DNA from: Cannabis sativa
Taxonomy: Eukaryota; Streptophyta; Magnoliopsida; Rosales; Cannabaceae
Length of the DNA stretch: 64,000 bases
Assembly (NCBI RefSeq): GCF_029168945.1
Contig: NC_083604.1
Location: 5,076,812-5,140,811 of the forward strand
Direction of reading: 5' to 3'
Shown here: piece after piece, positions 1 through 10,317 of the stretch
How positions within the stretch are numbered: position 1 is the first letter of the stretch
How the letters are laid out: every line of letters begins with the position of its first letter
Translations under genes and position numbers: made by a program
Notes under the pieces: generated by a model
What the model saw: only the letters and a program-made list of their open reading frames with translations
Database searches by the model: none
What the model was told of the DNA's origin: nothing

Positions 1-354
1 TTTTTCAAAGTATTTACAAGGCTTTATATAGCCAACTTACAACCAAGAAAAAAGGAAACTAAAATAAAGACAATTTTCCAAATAAAACAAAGACAAAATA
101 AAGGAAACAAAATTAAAAAGGAAAGCTGCCAAATGCCTTGAAAAACGTGATAAGCTCAATTTGGGTCTAAATTGAGTCTACTTTGATGAGAAGCACAAAT
201 CTTTGTTCTCCTTCAGTGTTGACTGCGGTCTCCTCTTGTTTTAAAACTCTGTTGACTAAGTAGTTGAGTTCTTCTTTGAATCTCTTTGCTCGGGCCCTCG
301 TCACCGGGCCAACTGGAACTTTACTTGTATCTTTAGCCTTAGTGTTCTCATCAT
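1..354 (-). repeat. Partial 3' LTR of CRM-like gypsy element A
   Basis: This stretch matches 11463-11814 with roughly 3% difference counted by eye, so it is the inner part of the element's 3' LTR; the outer part lies beyond the left edge. On the minus strand the LTR begins TGATGAGAAC at 354. It is preceded (plus coordinates 355-370) by a purine-rich tract. The end of the pol reading frame runs into this LTR and stops at 167. Confidence 0.85.
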
Positions 355-750
355 TCCCCCCCTCTTCAAAAGGATTTTTCCTCAAATCTTCACCTGCATA
401 AAAAAGGCTCAAATCAGAAACATTAAAAGTAGCACTAACATTATATTCTCTAGGTAAATCGAGTCGGTAGGCATTGTCATTGATCCTCTCAAGCACTTAA
501 AACGGACCATCTCCTCGAGGTAGCAATTTGGAACGTCTTTGGGCTGGGAATCGTTCTTTCCTCATGTGTAACCATACCCAATCACCGGGCTCAAAAACCT
601 GCTTGTGACGACTCTTGTTAGCTTGCTTTATGTATTGCTCGGTCCTTCTTTCTATGTTGAGTCGTGCCCTCTCATGGATTTTCTTCACAAATTCTACTTT
701 CTTTTTGCCATTTAAATTTAAATGCTCAGAAACAGGTAAAGGTGATAGAT
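167..750 (-). pseudogene. Element A integrase C-terminal segment, ending inside the LTR
   Basis: Minus-strand reading frames encode a gypsy integrase C-terminus, with the conserved run EPGDWVWLHMRKERFPAQRR, then NDNAYRLDLPREYNVSATFN and a basic tail with GPVTRARAKRF. An in-frame TAA at about 497 replaces the codon expected after GDGPF. About the last 63 codons lie within the 3' LTR (before 355). Upstream, at about 750, the frame is fused directly to the RNase H region, so the integrase zinc-binding and catalytic core is missing. No chromodomain is obvious. Pol ending inside the LTR is a reported trait of the CRM chromovirus clade; that clade assignment is my inference. Confidence 0.8.
355..370 (-). 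other. Polypurine tract of element A
   Basis: On the minus strand this reads as a G/A-rich run (GAAGAGGGGGGAA) ending directly at the start of the 3' LTR. That is the expected place for plus-strand DNA priming during reverse transcription, and it sets the LTR boundary. Confidence 0.75.
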
Positions 751-2130
751 CTTGTTTATACCGAATGACATATGGAAATGTTTCAATGTACTCAACCCAT
801 CATGCATGTCTCCTATTGAGCTTGTGTTGCCCCTTTAAATGTTTAAGGGATTCATGATCTGTGTGAATCACAAATTCTTTGGGCCACCAATAGTGTTGCC
901 ATGTTTCTAAAGCTTGCACAAAGACATACAACTCTTTATCATAGGTGGGGTAATTAAGTGTAGCCCCACCTAGCTTTTCACTAAAGTATGCAAGGGATCT
1001 CCCTTCCTGCATAAGAACAGCGTCAATACCTATACCAGAAGCATCACATTCAATTTCAAATGTGTTAGAAAAATTAGGTAAAGCGAGTACTGGGGCGTGA
1101 GTAAGCTTGTGTTTAAGCACTTGAAATGCTTCCTCTTGTGCTTCACCTCATTGAAAAGCAACATTCTTTTTTATAACTTCTATTAGCGGTGCTGCGATGG
1201 TGCTGAAATCCTTCACAAACCTCCGGTAAAAACTAGCAAGGCCATGAAAACTTCGAACATGAGCTATATAGTTGAGGGGGTTGGCCACTCTTGGATGGGT
1301 TTGATCTTTTCTTTATCAACCTCAATACCTGTAGCACTCACAACAAATCCTAGGAAAACAATCTTATCGGTGCAAAAAGTGCATTTACTAAGGCTAGCAT
1401 ATAGTTTATGTTTTCGAAGAACATCCAAAACTGATTGCAAATGTGAAGCATGATCATTCAACTCTTACTATAAATTAGAATATCATCAAAATACATAATA
1501 ACATATTTTTCCAATGAAAGCACACAAAACATGATCCATTAATCGCATGAAAGTGCTAGGTGCATTAGTTAGTCCAAAGGCATGACTAACCATTCATACA
1601 ATCCATGTTTAGTTTTAAATACAGTTTTCCACTCATCTCCTTCTTTCATACGTATTTGATGATACCCACTCTTAAGATCAATCTTAGAAAACACACAAGA
1701 ACCATGCAACTCATCTAACATATCATCTAAACGAGGAATGGGATGTCGAAATTTTACCGTTATGTTGTTGATGGCTCAACAGTCAACACACATCCTCCAT
1801 GTTCCATCATTCTTAGGAACGAGAATTACTAAAATAGCACAAGGGCTCATGCTTTCTCTCACATGCCCTTTGGTCATCAATCCTTCAACTTAGCATTGTA
1901 TTTCTTTGGTTTCATCAGGATTAGTTCTATATGCTTGGCAGTTTGGGATTGAAGCACCTAGAATAAAAATCAATTTGATGTTTTATTCCTCGAATAGGTG
2001 GCACACCATTTGGTACCTCCTCGGGAAACACATCCTCAAATTCCTGCAAAATAGAAACAACAACACTAGGGAGCGAAGAATCAACTTGGTTAGTGTTTAA
2101 GAGAGCCTCCTTGTAAACGAACAAAAGCAT
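751..2130 (-). pseudogene. Element A reverse transcriptase-RNase H remnant
   Basis: Minus-strand pieces in shifting frames read as a gypsy RT. The N-terminal part near 1930-2100 contains LQEFEDVFPEEVPNGVPPIR. The catalytic motif YFDD followed by ILIYSKS lies near 1465-1500, then CTFCTDKIVFLGFVVS near 1350. RNase H follows at about 800-1120 ([33 protein letters not shown]). Several frameshifts and stops break the frame, including one around the RT active site. The reading continues as ETFPYVIRYKQDL and then jumps in frame at about 750 into the integrase C-terminal linker, so an internal deletion removed the end of RNase H and most of integrase. This copy cannot encode a working polymerase. Confidence 0.85.
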
Positions 2131-2490
2131 TGGTTGTTTTGTACACCAAGCTCGCGTAATCTCACTTTTTTTTTTGCATACAAATTATTTTGTTTTCTCT
2201 TTATTTTTTCCTCATTGATAGAACTCTTCTCTTTCTTTTCTCTCTCTCTTGCTTCGATTGTTTTCTCTTTTTGGCTCTCTCTTTTCTCATTCTTTTGCTC
2301 ACTCAAGTTCTTTTTATCACTCAATTTCTTTTTATTACTCAAATTTTTTAATCTCACTTGGTCTTCCGAGACTTGTTTTGGTGCTAAAGGAGCATGAGTG
2401 ACTATTAGCTGACGGAACATGAATGAGTACTTGTTGGTGAACCCGTCATGTTGGACTCGCTGATCAAATTGCCAAGGCCTTCCTAGAAGA
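2131..2490 (-). pseudogene. Element A protease end and charged linker
   Basis: Minus-strand translation continues the protease broken at 8806: LLLGRPWQFDQRVQHDGFTNK is readable at about 2400-2490, followed by a Lys/Glu-rich linker (about 2160-2350) of the kind seen between protease and RT in this gypsy type. The reading frame joins cleanly across the Athila-1 insertion when one copy of the AGGTG duplication is removed. Confidence 0.75.
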
Positions 2491-2495
2491 AGGTG
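2491..2495. repeat. Left target-site duplication of Athila-1 (AGGTG)
   Basis: AGGTG directly precedes the LTR start TGTTGC and is repeated at 8801-8805 after the right LTR end CCTAACA. The exact match fixes both element ends. Confidence 0.93.
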
Positions 2496-3745
2496 TGTTG
2501 CTATATTTTATAAACGTTACGCAAGTATACGCAATCAAGTAGTAAATCTCACACAGGTGAGGTCGATCCCACAGGGAATTGGATTAAATACCACTAAATT
2601 ATACTTATGATTCTATTCGGCAAATCAAAAGCAATTATGATTTAAAAACAGTAAAATATGAAAGAAATTCAGAAAACTTAATAACACAATTGAAAGTTGA
2701 GCAAGATGAGATAATAGGGAGGAGAATCCTGTTGTTGTTTACCCAAATCGTTAATGCTTAATTACTATCCTATTCTTGGAGTGAATGACAGATTATGAAA
2801 TAACCTAGCTCCTTTCAGATCTTCTAGATTCTAAATCACATGTTATCTAATTAATTCCTTAATTAAACTAACATGAAATCAGCATTAAGTAATAATCTAC
2901 TCGTCACATAAGTCATGCAAATACTTTCGTTTCACATAGAACATCGATTATCTTAATTTTAGCATTCTCAATTCTCACTTTTCAGATTTCGAATTGAGAT
3001 CATAAAGCATGCACAAGGTGATCAATCTTAAACATGAAATTAAGAACAAATTAAGATAATTTCACAAACAAGAATGAAGGAATGGCAATTAAACATTAAC
3101 TAGGCAAAACATTAAACAACAATCATCATCCTCCCTAAATGGGAAATTTAGTTCAGAAACAAATCCATAACCATTCCTATAGCAATATTCAACATAAAGA
3201 AATTAAAGAGGAATAAAGAAAAGAACTGTTGGTGGATGGATTCTGGATCTTCACTTCAATCTCTGTGCTCTTCCTGCCGCTCTCTGCTGTGTTTTAGGGT
3301 TCCAAATCGCTCTCCCAGACTTCCAATCGCAGTTTTCTATTTATCACTAAAATTTAGGGTTCGATGGACGAAAATGCCCCTGGTCCGTACGGGATCTCGC
3401 CGCGGCTAAGCTTCCTCTCGCAGCGGCGAGATAATTGCAAAATAGGGGTCTCTCTGTAACTCTTAAATGGCCGCGGCGAGACTCTTCATCGCCGCGGCGA
3501 CTGTGCCTTTGAAACCCTTCGAGATCTAGCCGCGGCCAAGTTGTGTTTAGCCGCGGCCAGATGTGCACAATTACTCAGAAATTGTGTTTTCTTCGGCTCA
3601 GCACGTCTTTTAACGAATTTCTGCACCCGAGACCTCTTTTATTCCAAAGAACCTGAAAACATAGAAAACAAGCGTAATTCCGTCCCAACACAGCTAAAAA
3701 CGCACATAAATTAGATCCAAAACATAGGCTAAAATTAGCCTAACA
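2496..3745 (-). repeat. 3' LTR of Athila-1
   Basis: A 1250-bp LTR, the same length as its partner at 7551-8800. In plus orientation it starts TGTTGCTATA and ends GCCTAACA. It contains the GCCGCGGC paired array (3399-3557), with a TATA-like stretch on the minus strand near 3340. By-eye differences from the other LTR include positions in the first 40 bases, one near the CCGCGG array and one near the end. Confidence 0.93.
3399..3557. repeat. GCCGCGGC paired array in the Athila-1 3' LTR
   Basis: Palindromes start at 3399, 3420 (degenerate GCAGCGGC), 3470, 3491, 3529 and 3550. Each pair is offset by exactly 21 bp and the pairs are 71 and 59 bp apart. The array stands out in an AT-rich LTR. A TATA-like stretch lies next to it, downstream in the direction of transcription. 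Confidence 0.9.
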
Positions 3746-5035
3746 AACTCCCCCAAACTGACTCTTTACTCGTCCCCGAGTAAACTAAGACTAAACTAAA
3801 AACAAACTGACAATGATAGCTAAACTTTCCGACAATTTAACTGTTACCACCACCTGCACAACTTCAATCCATCAATAACCAGAATTTCAACTTGCCAACT
3901 CTAAGAACTAAGTTGAATGTGCAATTTACAAGTAAGTAATTCATACAAACATAAAACATCGCAATTGCCATCAATATCACAACTGTTCTAAACTTTCCAA
4001 CATCCCACTAACACATGATCAATAAGTTTGAATGACATACCTCTCTCCACTAATGTTGACAAATTTCTATTTGGAATCAATAGGTCTTTTTCGGTTAACA
4101 TCGCATGGCTTAGGTACATGGGTAGGTGAGAAGTCATTTAGGCTATACTATACCATAAGCACTATTAACCAAGCAAGCCTAGACATTTATTTTGCTTTCT
4201 TTCCATATATCCCAAAAACAGAAATAAGAGATTGCAATTTTTCTTATGTGTGTACCTCATAATTTTCTTAACTTTTTTTTTCTTCAAGAAGACATTTTTT
4301 TGCATTTTTTTTTTCTTTCTTCTTTTTTTTTCATAGGCACAACACACAATATTATTCTTTTTTTTTTTCTCAACCTCTCACCCCTACACTTTATTTTTCC
4401 ACTTACAGCACTTATCCCCCCCCAAACTTGCTTCAAAGCTCATGGCATAATAAGGTATGTTCAGGGTGAAAAGAGTTTAAGATAACGAATTTAGCTCAGT
4501 TAAGTGGTGAAAAATTTTTAAAACAGACTAAGGCTCAACTTTGGGTATACTATGGTAAAAATTTCTAGGTAGGCTTGGAAGGCTCAATCGATCCAAAGAA
4601 AATTTGCCTAAATCATTTTCCAAACAAAAATCATCAAGGATTTCGCTTCAAGAGAGTATGTCAAACAAATTCTATTTCATGTCAAGTCAATCATTCCACA
4701 ATCCAAATAGAACACAAGTGATATGCGTCAAAAACAAATGTTTTACATCTACATGAACAACCTTCTAATACACATCCACCTTAATTCAAACAGTTACAAG
4801 TCAAGCACACAGTTAAGATTCCAATCCATTGTACAAGTAAACAACAGTAGTTCAATCAATCTTCCAGCTCAGATATCAACACATGACACTAACAATAACA
4901 AAGACTAACTAAAAAAACGAAAAAAAACTGAACAAAAAACTAAAAATTTTAAATTTCTCCCCCAAACTAAAGATGCACATTGTCCCCAATGTGTTAAAAT
5001 AAAATTGTGGTTGAGAGAAACTTACCTGAGCCCCA
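3746..5035 (-). other. Athila-1 3' non-coding region with three purine tracts
   Basis: About 1.3 kb without a supported ORF. It is closely shared with Athila-2 (51920-53193), so it is a conserved element part. On the minus strand three GTTTGGGGG-type tracts occur: next to the LTR (3746-3757), near 4414-4428 and at 4957-4968. Long T/C tracts lie at 4260-4380. The ORFs on the plus strand here are low-complexity translations and are not supported. Confidence 0.8.
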
Positions 5036-6218
5036 TCAGAAGGGATCAAGTCCACCCTTTGCATCCAAAAGAGCCCTCGTACTAAATGAAGAAAATTTAC
5101 CACCAATAGTGTTGATTTCAGAGTTTTGCACAAGAGTAGGCTCACCTTCAGAACTACCACACATCAATCTTTTCCAACGACGCTGAATCGTTCGAAGTCG
5201 CTCTTTAGGATTTGCTTTCTTCTTATCAGTTTTAACAAAAGAACCATTCACCACCTCAATCTTGCAACAGGTAGAAATGTCAGTTGGGGCAAAAACATTA
5301 AAATTGACCTCTTCATCTTGCACTCGCAACTTTAACTCCCCCTTTTGAACATCTATTAATGCTCGCCCCGTGGCTAAGAATGGTCTTCCCAAAATAATGG
5401 GAATAGTTGAATCTTCCTCCATATCAAGAATTAGGAAATCAGCAGGGAAGATAAACTTACCAACCTTCACCAGTACATCTTCAATTATTCCACGAGGATG
5501 AGTCAGAGAACGATCCGCTAGTTGTAAAGTCACTGTTGTGGGCTTTGCTTTTCCCAATCCTAGCCTTTTGAAGACAGACAAAGGCATTAGATTAATGCTT
5601 GCTCCCAGATCACATAGAGCTTTAGTTTCCACCGAACCCCCTATAGAGCATGGAATATTGAAACTACCTGGATCTTTAAGCTTGGGCGGTAGTTTCTTTT
5701 GCAAAATTGCACTGCACTCCTCAGTGAGTGCCACTGTCTCGAATTCTTCCAACTTCCTTTTCTTAGCCAAAATTTCTCTCATGAACTTCAGGTAAGTTGG
5801 CATTTGCTCCAAGGCCTCCGCAAAAGGAATGTTGATATGTAGTCTTTTAAAGACCTTTAGAAATTTTGAGAACTGCTTGTCTAGATTGGTCTTTCGGAGT
5901 CTCTGAGGATAAGGTATCTTCACATGATGATCGATGCGGCGGTGGAGACTGTTGTTGTGGTGCAGGACTATCAGTAGCCTTCTTTTCTATTGATGTTGGA
6001 GTTGGTGCTGATTGATCTTTAACTTCTTCATTCAATGGTTGTACCACATCAGGCCCATCATAATTCTTTCCACTCCTCAAGGAAATTGATTTACATTGCT
6101 CTTTTCCTTTTGCCTCACTAGTGCTAGGTGAATTTCCTTGAGCTTGTTTTGCCACTTGAGTAGCTAATTGTTCCATTTGAGTTTCTAGAGTTTTAATAGA
6201 GGCTCTAGTTTCCATCAC
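5036..6218 (-). pseudogene. Athila-1 protease region
   Basis: The longest frame (295 aa, 5036-5923) holds an Athila-type retropepsin: CDLGASINLMPLSVFKRLGL with the catalytic Asp in a DLGA context, then a hydrophobic stretch around ADFLILDMEEDSTIPIILGR and RPFLATGRALIDV. The protein ends GLDPF followed by TGA at 5036. The upstream linker (5847-6218) is rich in Ser, Pro and Gln and is one frameshift away, near 5880. Polymerase sequence would follow in a complete Athila; here the 3' non-coding region follows at once. Confidence 0.85.
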
Positions 6219-6221
6219 GAA

Positions 6222-7429
6222 TTAGAGCAATAAATCAGCTTGGATATTGGAGCCTCCACTAGGACTTTGTTGTTGGTTTTGTTGGGGCTGATTTCTCTGC
6301 TGGTAGAACCCCTGTTGGTTGTGCCCATAATTATTATTTTGGGAGTAGTTCCCAATGGCTTTTGCTTGATCCATTGGCAAATTATCCACATCTGCCTGAC
6401 ACTCTGAAAAGTGATGGTTGCCTCCACATATCTCACAAATAACTTGGGCTTGTTTAGCTTGCCCTGCAATCAGCTTTGTCAAGGCCTCAACTTGAGCTGT
6501 CAACTTTGTGATGGCATCAACCTCTTGCACACCAGCTACTTTTTAGTTTGACTTCTTTCAGTTGGCCACTGCTGATTATTTAGAGCCATCTCCTCCAATA
6601 GATCGTAAGCCTCATTAGCACTCTTTCTCATAAAAGCTCCACCAGCTGCTGCATCTATCAGAGTTCTAGTGTTACCAACCAACCCGTTGTAGAAATTGTG
6701 AACCAGCATCCACTTCTCTATGCCATGATGAGGGCATTTTCTGATTAGATCTTTAAACCTCTCCCAAGCCTCATGGAGAGATTCATTATCTTGCTGACAG
6801 AAGTTGTTAATTTCACCTCGCAACTTGGCTGACTTTGCTGGAGGAAAGAACTTTGACAAAAATTTCGTGGCTAAGTCATTCCAAGTGGCAATAGAGTTGG
6901 GTGGCAGGGAATTCAACCAGCTCTTGGCTCGTTCTCTGAGTGAGAATGGAAACAGTCTCAGACGAATGGCATCATCACTAACTCCATTGACTTTAAAAGT
7001 CTCACACAGTTCCATGAAGTTCGAGAGATGCAGATTAGGATCTTCTGAAGGGAGTCCACCAAACTGGACTGAAGACTGCACCATCTGGAGTATGGCAGGT
7101 TTGATCTCAAAGTTATTCGCATCCACTGCCGGTGGCCTGATACATGACTGCACTCCAGTAAGAGTAGGGAGAATGTAATCTCTCAAGCTACGGCCATTAG
7201 CTTGATCTTCCACGGCGCCTCCATTATTACCGTTATTACCCCCATTGTTTCCAGCATTATTGTTCACATTGGCAGCCATGATCTCTGATGTTTCAGCAGT
7301 TGCTGAAACTCTTTCTTGCCTCTTGTTCTTTCGGTTCCTCCTGCAAGTTTTCTCGATTTCAGGATCAACTGGTAATATGACTGCTTGTCCTTGACGGCGC
7401 ATGCACTTAGGATTCCTGAAATAAATCAA
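6222..7429 (-). pseudogene. Athila-1 gag
   Basis: Encodes a gag capsid protein that would package element RNA. The first 297 codons contain a basic N-terminus ([13 protein letters not shown]), an Asn/Gly run and a retrotransposon gag domain ([60 protein letters not shown]). A one-base deletion near 6540 shifts the frame before the CCHC zinc knuckle (CEICGGNHHFSEC). A CAA-to-TAA change ends that frame at 6222. Athila-2 reads through both places, so these are lesions in this copy. The start used is the ATG at 7429; the true start could be further downstream. Confidence 0.88.
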
Positions 7430-7526
7430 GAAAATATTGCAAGAAAAAGGTTAGAAAAATCAGCAAGAGAAAATATACCAAAGTAGAAGTTAGTATAATT
7501 TTATGTAATATTAATCTTTAACAATT

Positions 7527-7543
7527 CCCCGGCAACGGCGCCA
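7527..7543 (-). other. Primer-binding site of Athila-1 (tRNA-Asp type)
   Basis: The minus strand reads TGGCGCCGTTGCCGGGG seven bases inside the 5' LTR. It is complementary to a tRNA 3' end with CCA. The Athila family is known to use a tRNA-Asp primer with this sequence. The same motif occurs in Athila-2 at 60728-60744. Confidence 0.85.
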
Positions 7544-7550
7544 AAAAACT

Positions 7551-8800
7551 TGTTGCTATATTTTATAAACGCTACGCAAGTATACGCAATCAAGTAGTAA
7601 ATCTCACACAGGTGAGGTCGATCCCACAGGGAATTGGATTAAATACCACTAAATTATACTTATGATTCTATTCGGCAAATCAAAAGCAATTATGATTTAA
7701 AAACAGTAAAATATGAAAGAAATTCAGAAAACTTAATAACACAATTGAAAGTTGAGCAAGATGAGATAATAGGGAGGAGAATCCTGTTGTTGTTTACCCA
7801 AATCGTTAATGCTTAATTACTATCCTATTCTTGGAGTGAATGACAGATTATGAAATAACCTAGCTCCTTTCAGATCTTCTAGATTCTAAATCACATGTTA
7901 TCTAATTAATTCCTTAATTAAACTAACATGAAATCAGCATTAAGTAATAATCTACTCGTCACATAAGTCATGCAAATACTTTCGTTTCACATAGAACATC
8001 GATTATCTTAATTTTAGCATTCTCAATTCTCACTTTTCAGATTTCGAATTGAGATCATAGAGCATGCACAAGGTGATCAATCTTAAACATGAAATTAAGA
8101 ACAAATTAAGATAATTTCACAAACAAGAATGAAGGAATGGCAATTAAACATTAACTAGGCAAAACATTAAACAACAATCATCATCCTCCCTAAATGGGAA
8201 ATTTAGTTCAGAAACAAATCCATAACCATTCCTATAGCAATATTCAACATAAAGAAATTAAAGAGGAATAAAGAAAAGAACTGTTGGTGGATGGATTCTG
8301 GATCTTCACTTCAATCTCTGTGCTCTTCCTGACGCTCTCTGCTGTGTTTTAGGGTTCCAAATCGCTCTCCCAGACTTCCAATCGCAGTTTTCTATTTATC
8401 ACTAAAATTTAGGGTTCGATGGACGAAAATGCCCCTGGTCCGTACGGGATCTCGCCGCGGCTAAGCTTCCTCTCGCAGCGGCGAGATAATTGCAAAATAG
8501 GGGTCTCTCTGTAACTCTTAAATGGCCGCGGCGAGACTCTTCATCGTCGCGGCGACTGTGCCTTTGAAACCCTTCGAGATCTAGCCGCGGCCAAGTTGTG
8601 TTTAGCCGCGGCCAGATGTGCACAATTACTCAGAAATTGTGTTTTCTTCGGCTCAGCACGTCTTTTAACGAATTTCTGCACCCGAGACCTCTTTTATTCC
8701 AAAGAACCTGAAAACATAGAAAACAAGCGTAATTCCGTCCCAACACAGCTAAAAACGCATATAAATTAGATCCAAAACATAGGCTAAAATTAGCCTAACA
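7551..8800 (-). repeat. 5' LTR of Athila-1
   Basis: A 1250-bp LTR that would carry the promoter for the element's minus-strand transcript. It has the same ends as the 2496-3745 copy. The fourth palindrome of the array (8546) is mutated to GTCGCGGC, and the second is GCAGCGGC in both LTRs. Confidence 0.93.
8454..8612. repeat. GCCGCGGC paired array in the Athila-1 5' LTR
   Basis: Same geometry as 3399-3557, shifted by 5055 bp, with one further mutated palindrome (GTCGCGGC at 8546). Confidence 0.9.
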
Positions 8801-8805
8801 AGGTG
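8801..8805. repeat. Right target-site duplication of Athila-1 (AGGTG)
   Basis: Second copy of AGGTG, immediately after the right LTR; see 2491-2495. Confidence 0.93.
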
Positions 8806-10317
8806 TCCAGCTTGAATTGGGACCACATAACACAATACCTCATCCTCATATTTGCCAATTCAGAAAGATACCAAAACTTGTTTGGTAACTCTCACTTCAC
8901 CACTATCATTCAACCACTGCAACTTGTAAGAACATGGATGTTTAAGCGTTGGAAGTCCAAGCTTCTCAACCATGGATGAACTAGCAACATTAGTACAGCT
9001 ACCCCCATCAATGATCACACTACATACCTTGTTTTTCACATGACAACGAGTATGAAAAATGTTCTCACGCTGTACCTCTTCTTCCTCTTCTTTTGCTTGC
9101 GAGTTTAATGCTCGTCTGGTGACTAGTGCAAGCATGTCACCGTATTCTGGCCCATACTCTTCATCTTCTATAGAAGCATCTTCCAATGGTGGCATATCAT
9201 CAAGCTCTTCTTCATCTTCAGAATCTACTTCACTATTTTCCCGAATCACCATAATTCTCTTATTTGGACATTGGCTAGCTATGTGTCCTCGCCCTTGACA
9301 TTTGAAAAACTTTATCTCACTAGAACGAGATGAAAGAGAGGTTGCTTTTCCTTGAGGGGTTGTAGTTGCGGTGGCTAGTTTGGGTGCAGAGGATGAACTA
9401 GGTTGATCCTCTTTCTTTGGGAAGTTTGACCTCCAAGGTGTTGTATTTGGATTGTGTGGACTCGGCCTTGGCTTTGAGCTCGAACTATCCTTCTTGAGTT
9501 GTCTTTCAACTTTGATTACCATGTGCACCAAATCTTCCAATTCCACATAATGGTGTAGTTCCACGATATTAGCAATCTCTCGATTCAATTCATTCAAAAA
9601 CCTTGCCATTGTTGCCTCCCGATCGTCTTTCACATTGGCTCTAATCATAGCCATCTCCATCTTCTTGTAATACTCATCAACACTCTTGTAGCCTTGACGA
9701 AGACCTTGCAACTTGAGGTACAAGTCTCGATAATAGTGAGATGGTACAAAATGCCGCCTCATTACCCTCTTCATAGCCTCCCAAGAGTCAATATCTCGTT
9801 CTCCATTCCTCCACCTGTTAATGAACATCTGATCCCACCAAACAATAGCATAGTCAGTAAATTCAATGGCAGCAAGTTTTACATTTTTCATTTCAGAATA
9901 GTTGTGACAATCAAACACCAATTCTATGTTCTTCTCCCACTCCAAGTATGCTTCAGGATCACTCTTCCCTTGAAAAGAGGGAATTTTTATCTTTATATTT
10001 CCCAAATAATTATCTACCTGGTTCCTAGCTTCTCTATCCCGACCATACCTCCTATGGTTACCTGCTGGTATCCCATCAAACTCTTCATCAGAAATTATCC
10101 CATCCCCATCTAATTCATTATCATCCCTTTGGTGAACCCTATTCCTCTGTTGCCTCCGCTGGGTTCCCTCTTCTACTCTATTTAACCTTGCATGTATTTG
10201 TTCACACTCCTCTCGCATCATCCTCCTCATCTCCCCCATCAAAGCTTGAAGTTGTAAATTTGGAACCGTAGGTGGTGTAGTCTCATTACCAGTATTTTCT
10301 TCTAGAGCTTTTGACAT
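8806..10317 (-). pseudogene. Element A gag-protease
   Basis: A 485-codon frame from the ATG at 10317 encodes gag. It has an acidic/Gln-rich N-terminus, then a gag domain (YLEWEKNIELVFDCHNYSEM, AIEFTDYAIVWWDQMFINRW), a Ser/Pro-rich linker, and a zinc knuckle near residue 340 that reads FFKCQGRGHIASQC, so the first Cys of CX2CX4HX4C is replaced by Phe. Protease begins at about residue 430 with VIIDGGSCTNVAS. An in-frame stop at 8860 interrupts it; the reading continues as IGKYEDEV and VVPIQAGHL up to the Athila-1 insertion at 8805. The frame resumes near 2490. Confidence 0.88.

Larger units (their letters stand above)
2496..8800 (-). mobile_element. Athila-1: small non-autonomous Athila-type LTR retrotransposon
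   Basis: A complete 6305-bp insertion on the minus strand with two 1250-bp LTRs, a primer-binding site, a purine tract and a 5-bp target duplication (AGGTG). It encodes only gag and protease. RT, RNase H, integrase and the third ORF of Athila-2 are absent, although the long 3' non-coding region of Athila-2 is kept. I count about five differences between its LTRs (roughly 0.4%), so it is recent. It sits inside the protease domain of element A. Movement must have relied on enzymes from a relative such as Athila-2. Confidence 0.93.

Noticed and set aside
2134..2397. Plus-strand Ser/Phe-rich ORF
   Set aside because: It is the antisense of the Lys/Glu-rich linker of element A pol.
3347..3568. Minus-strand 73-codon ORF repeated in all Athila LTRs (Ala/Arg-rich)
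   Set aside because: It is open because the GCCGCGGC array and its surroundings lack stops. It would start within the U3 region upstream of the TATA box, so it would not be in the main transcript.
4246..4485. Plus-strand ORF of about 79 codons rich in Phe, and the similar one at 52406-52630
   Set aside because: Both are translations of T-rich tracts in the Athila 3' non-coding region, antisense to the element. No domain and no conservation beyond the DNA repeat.
7527..7543. tRNA gene
   Set aside because: Only a tRNA 3'-end complement is present, which is the retrotransposon primer site.
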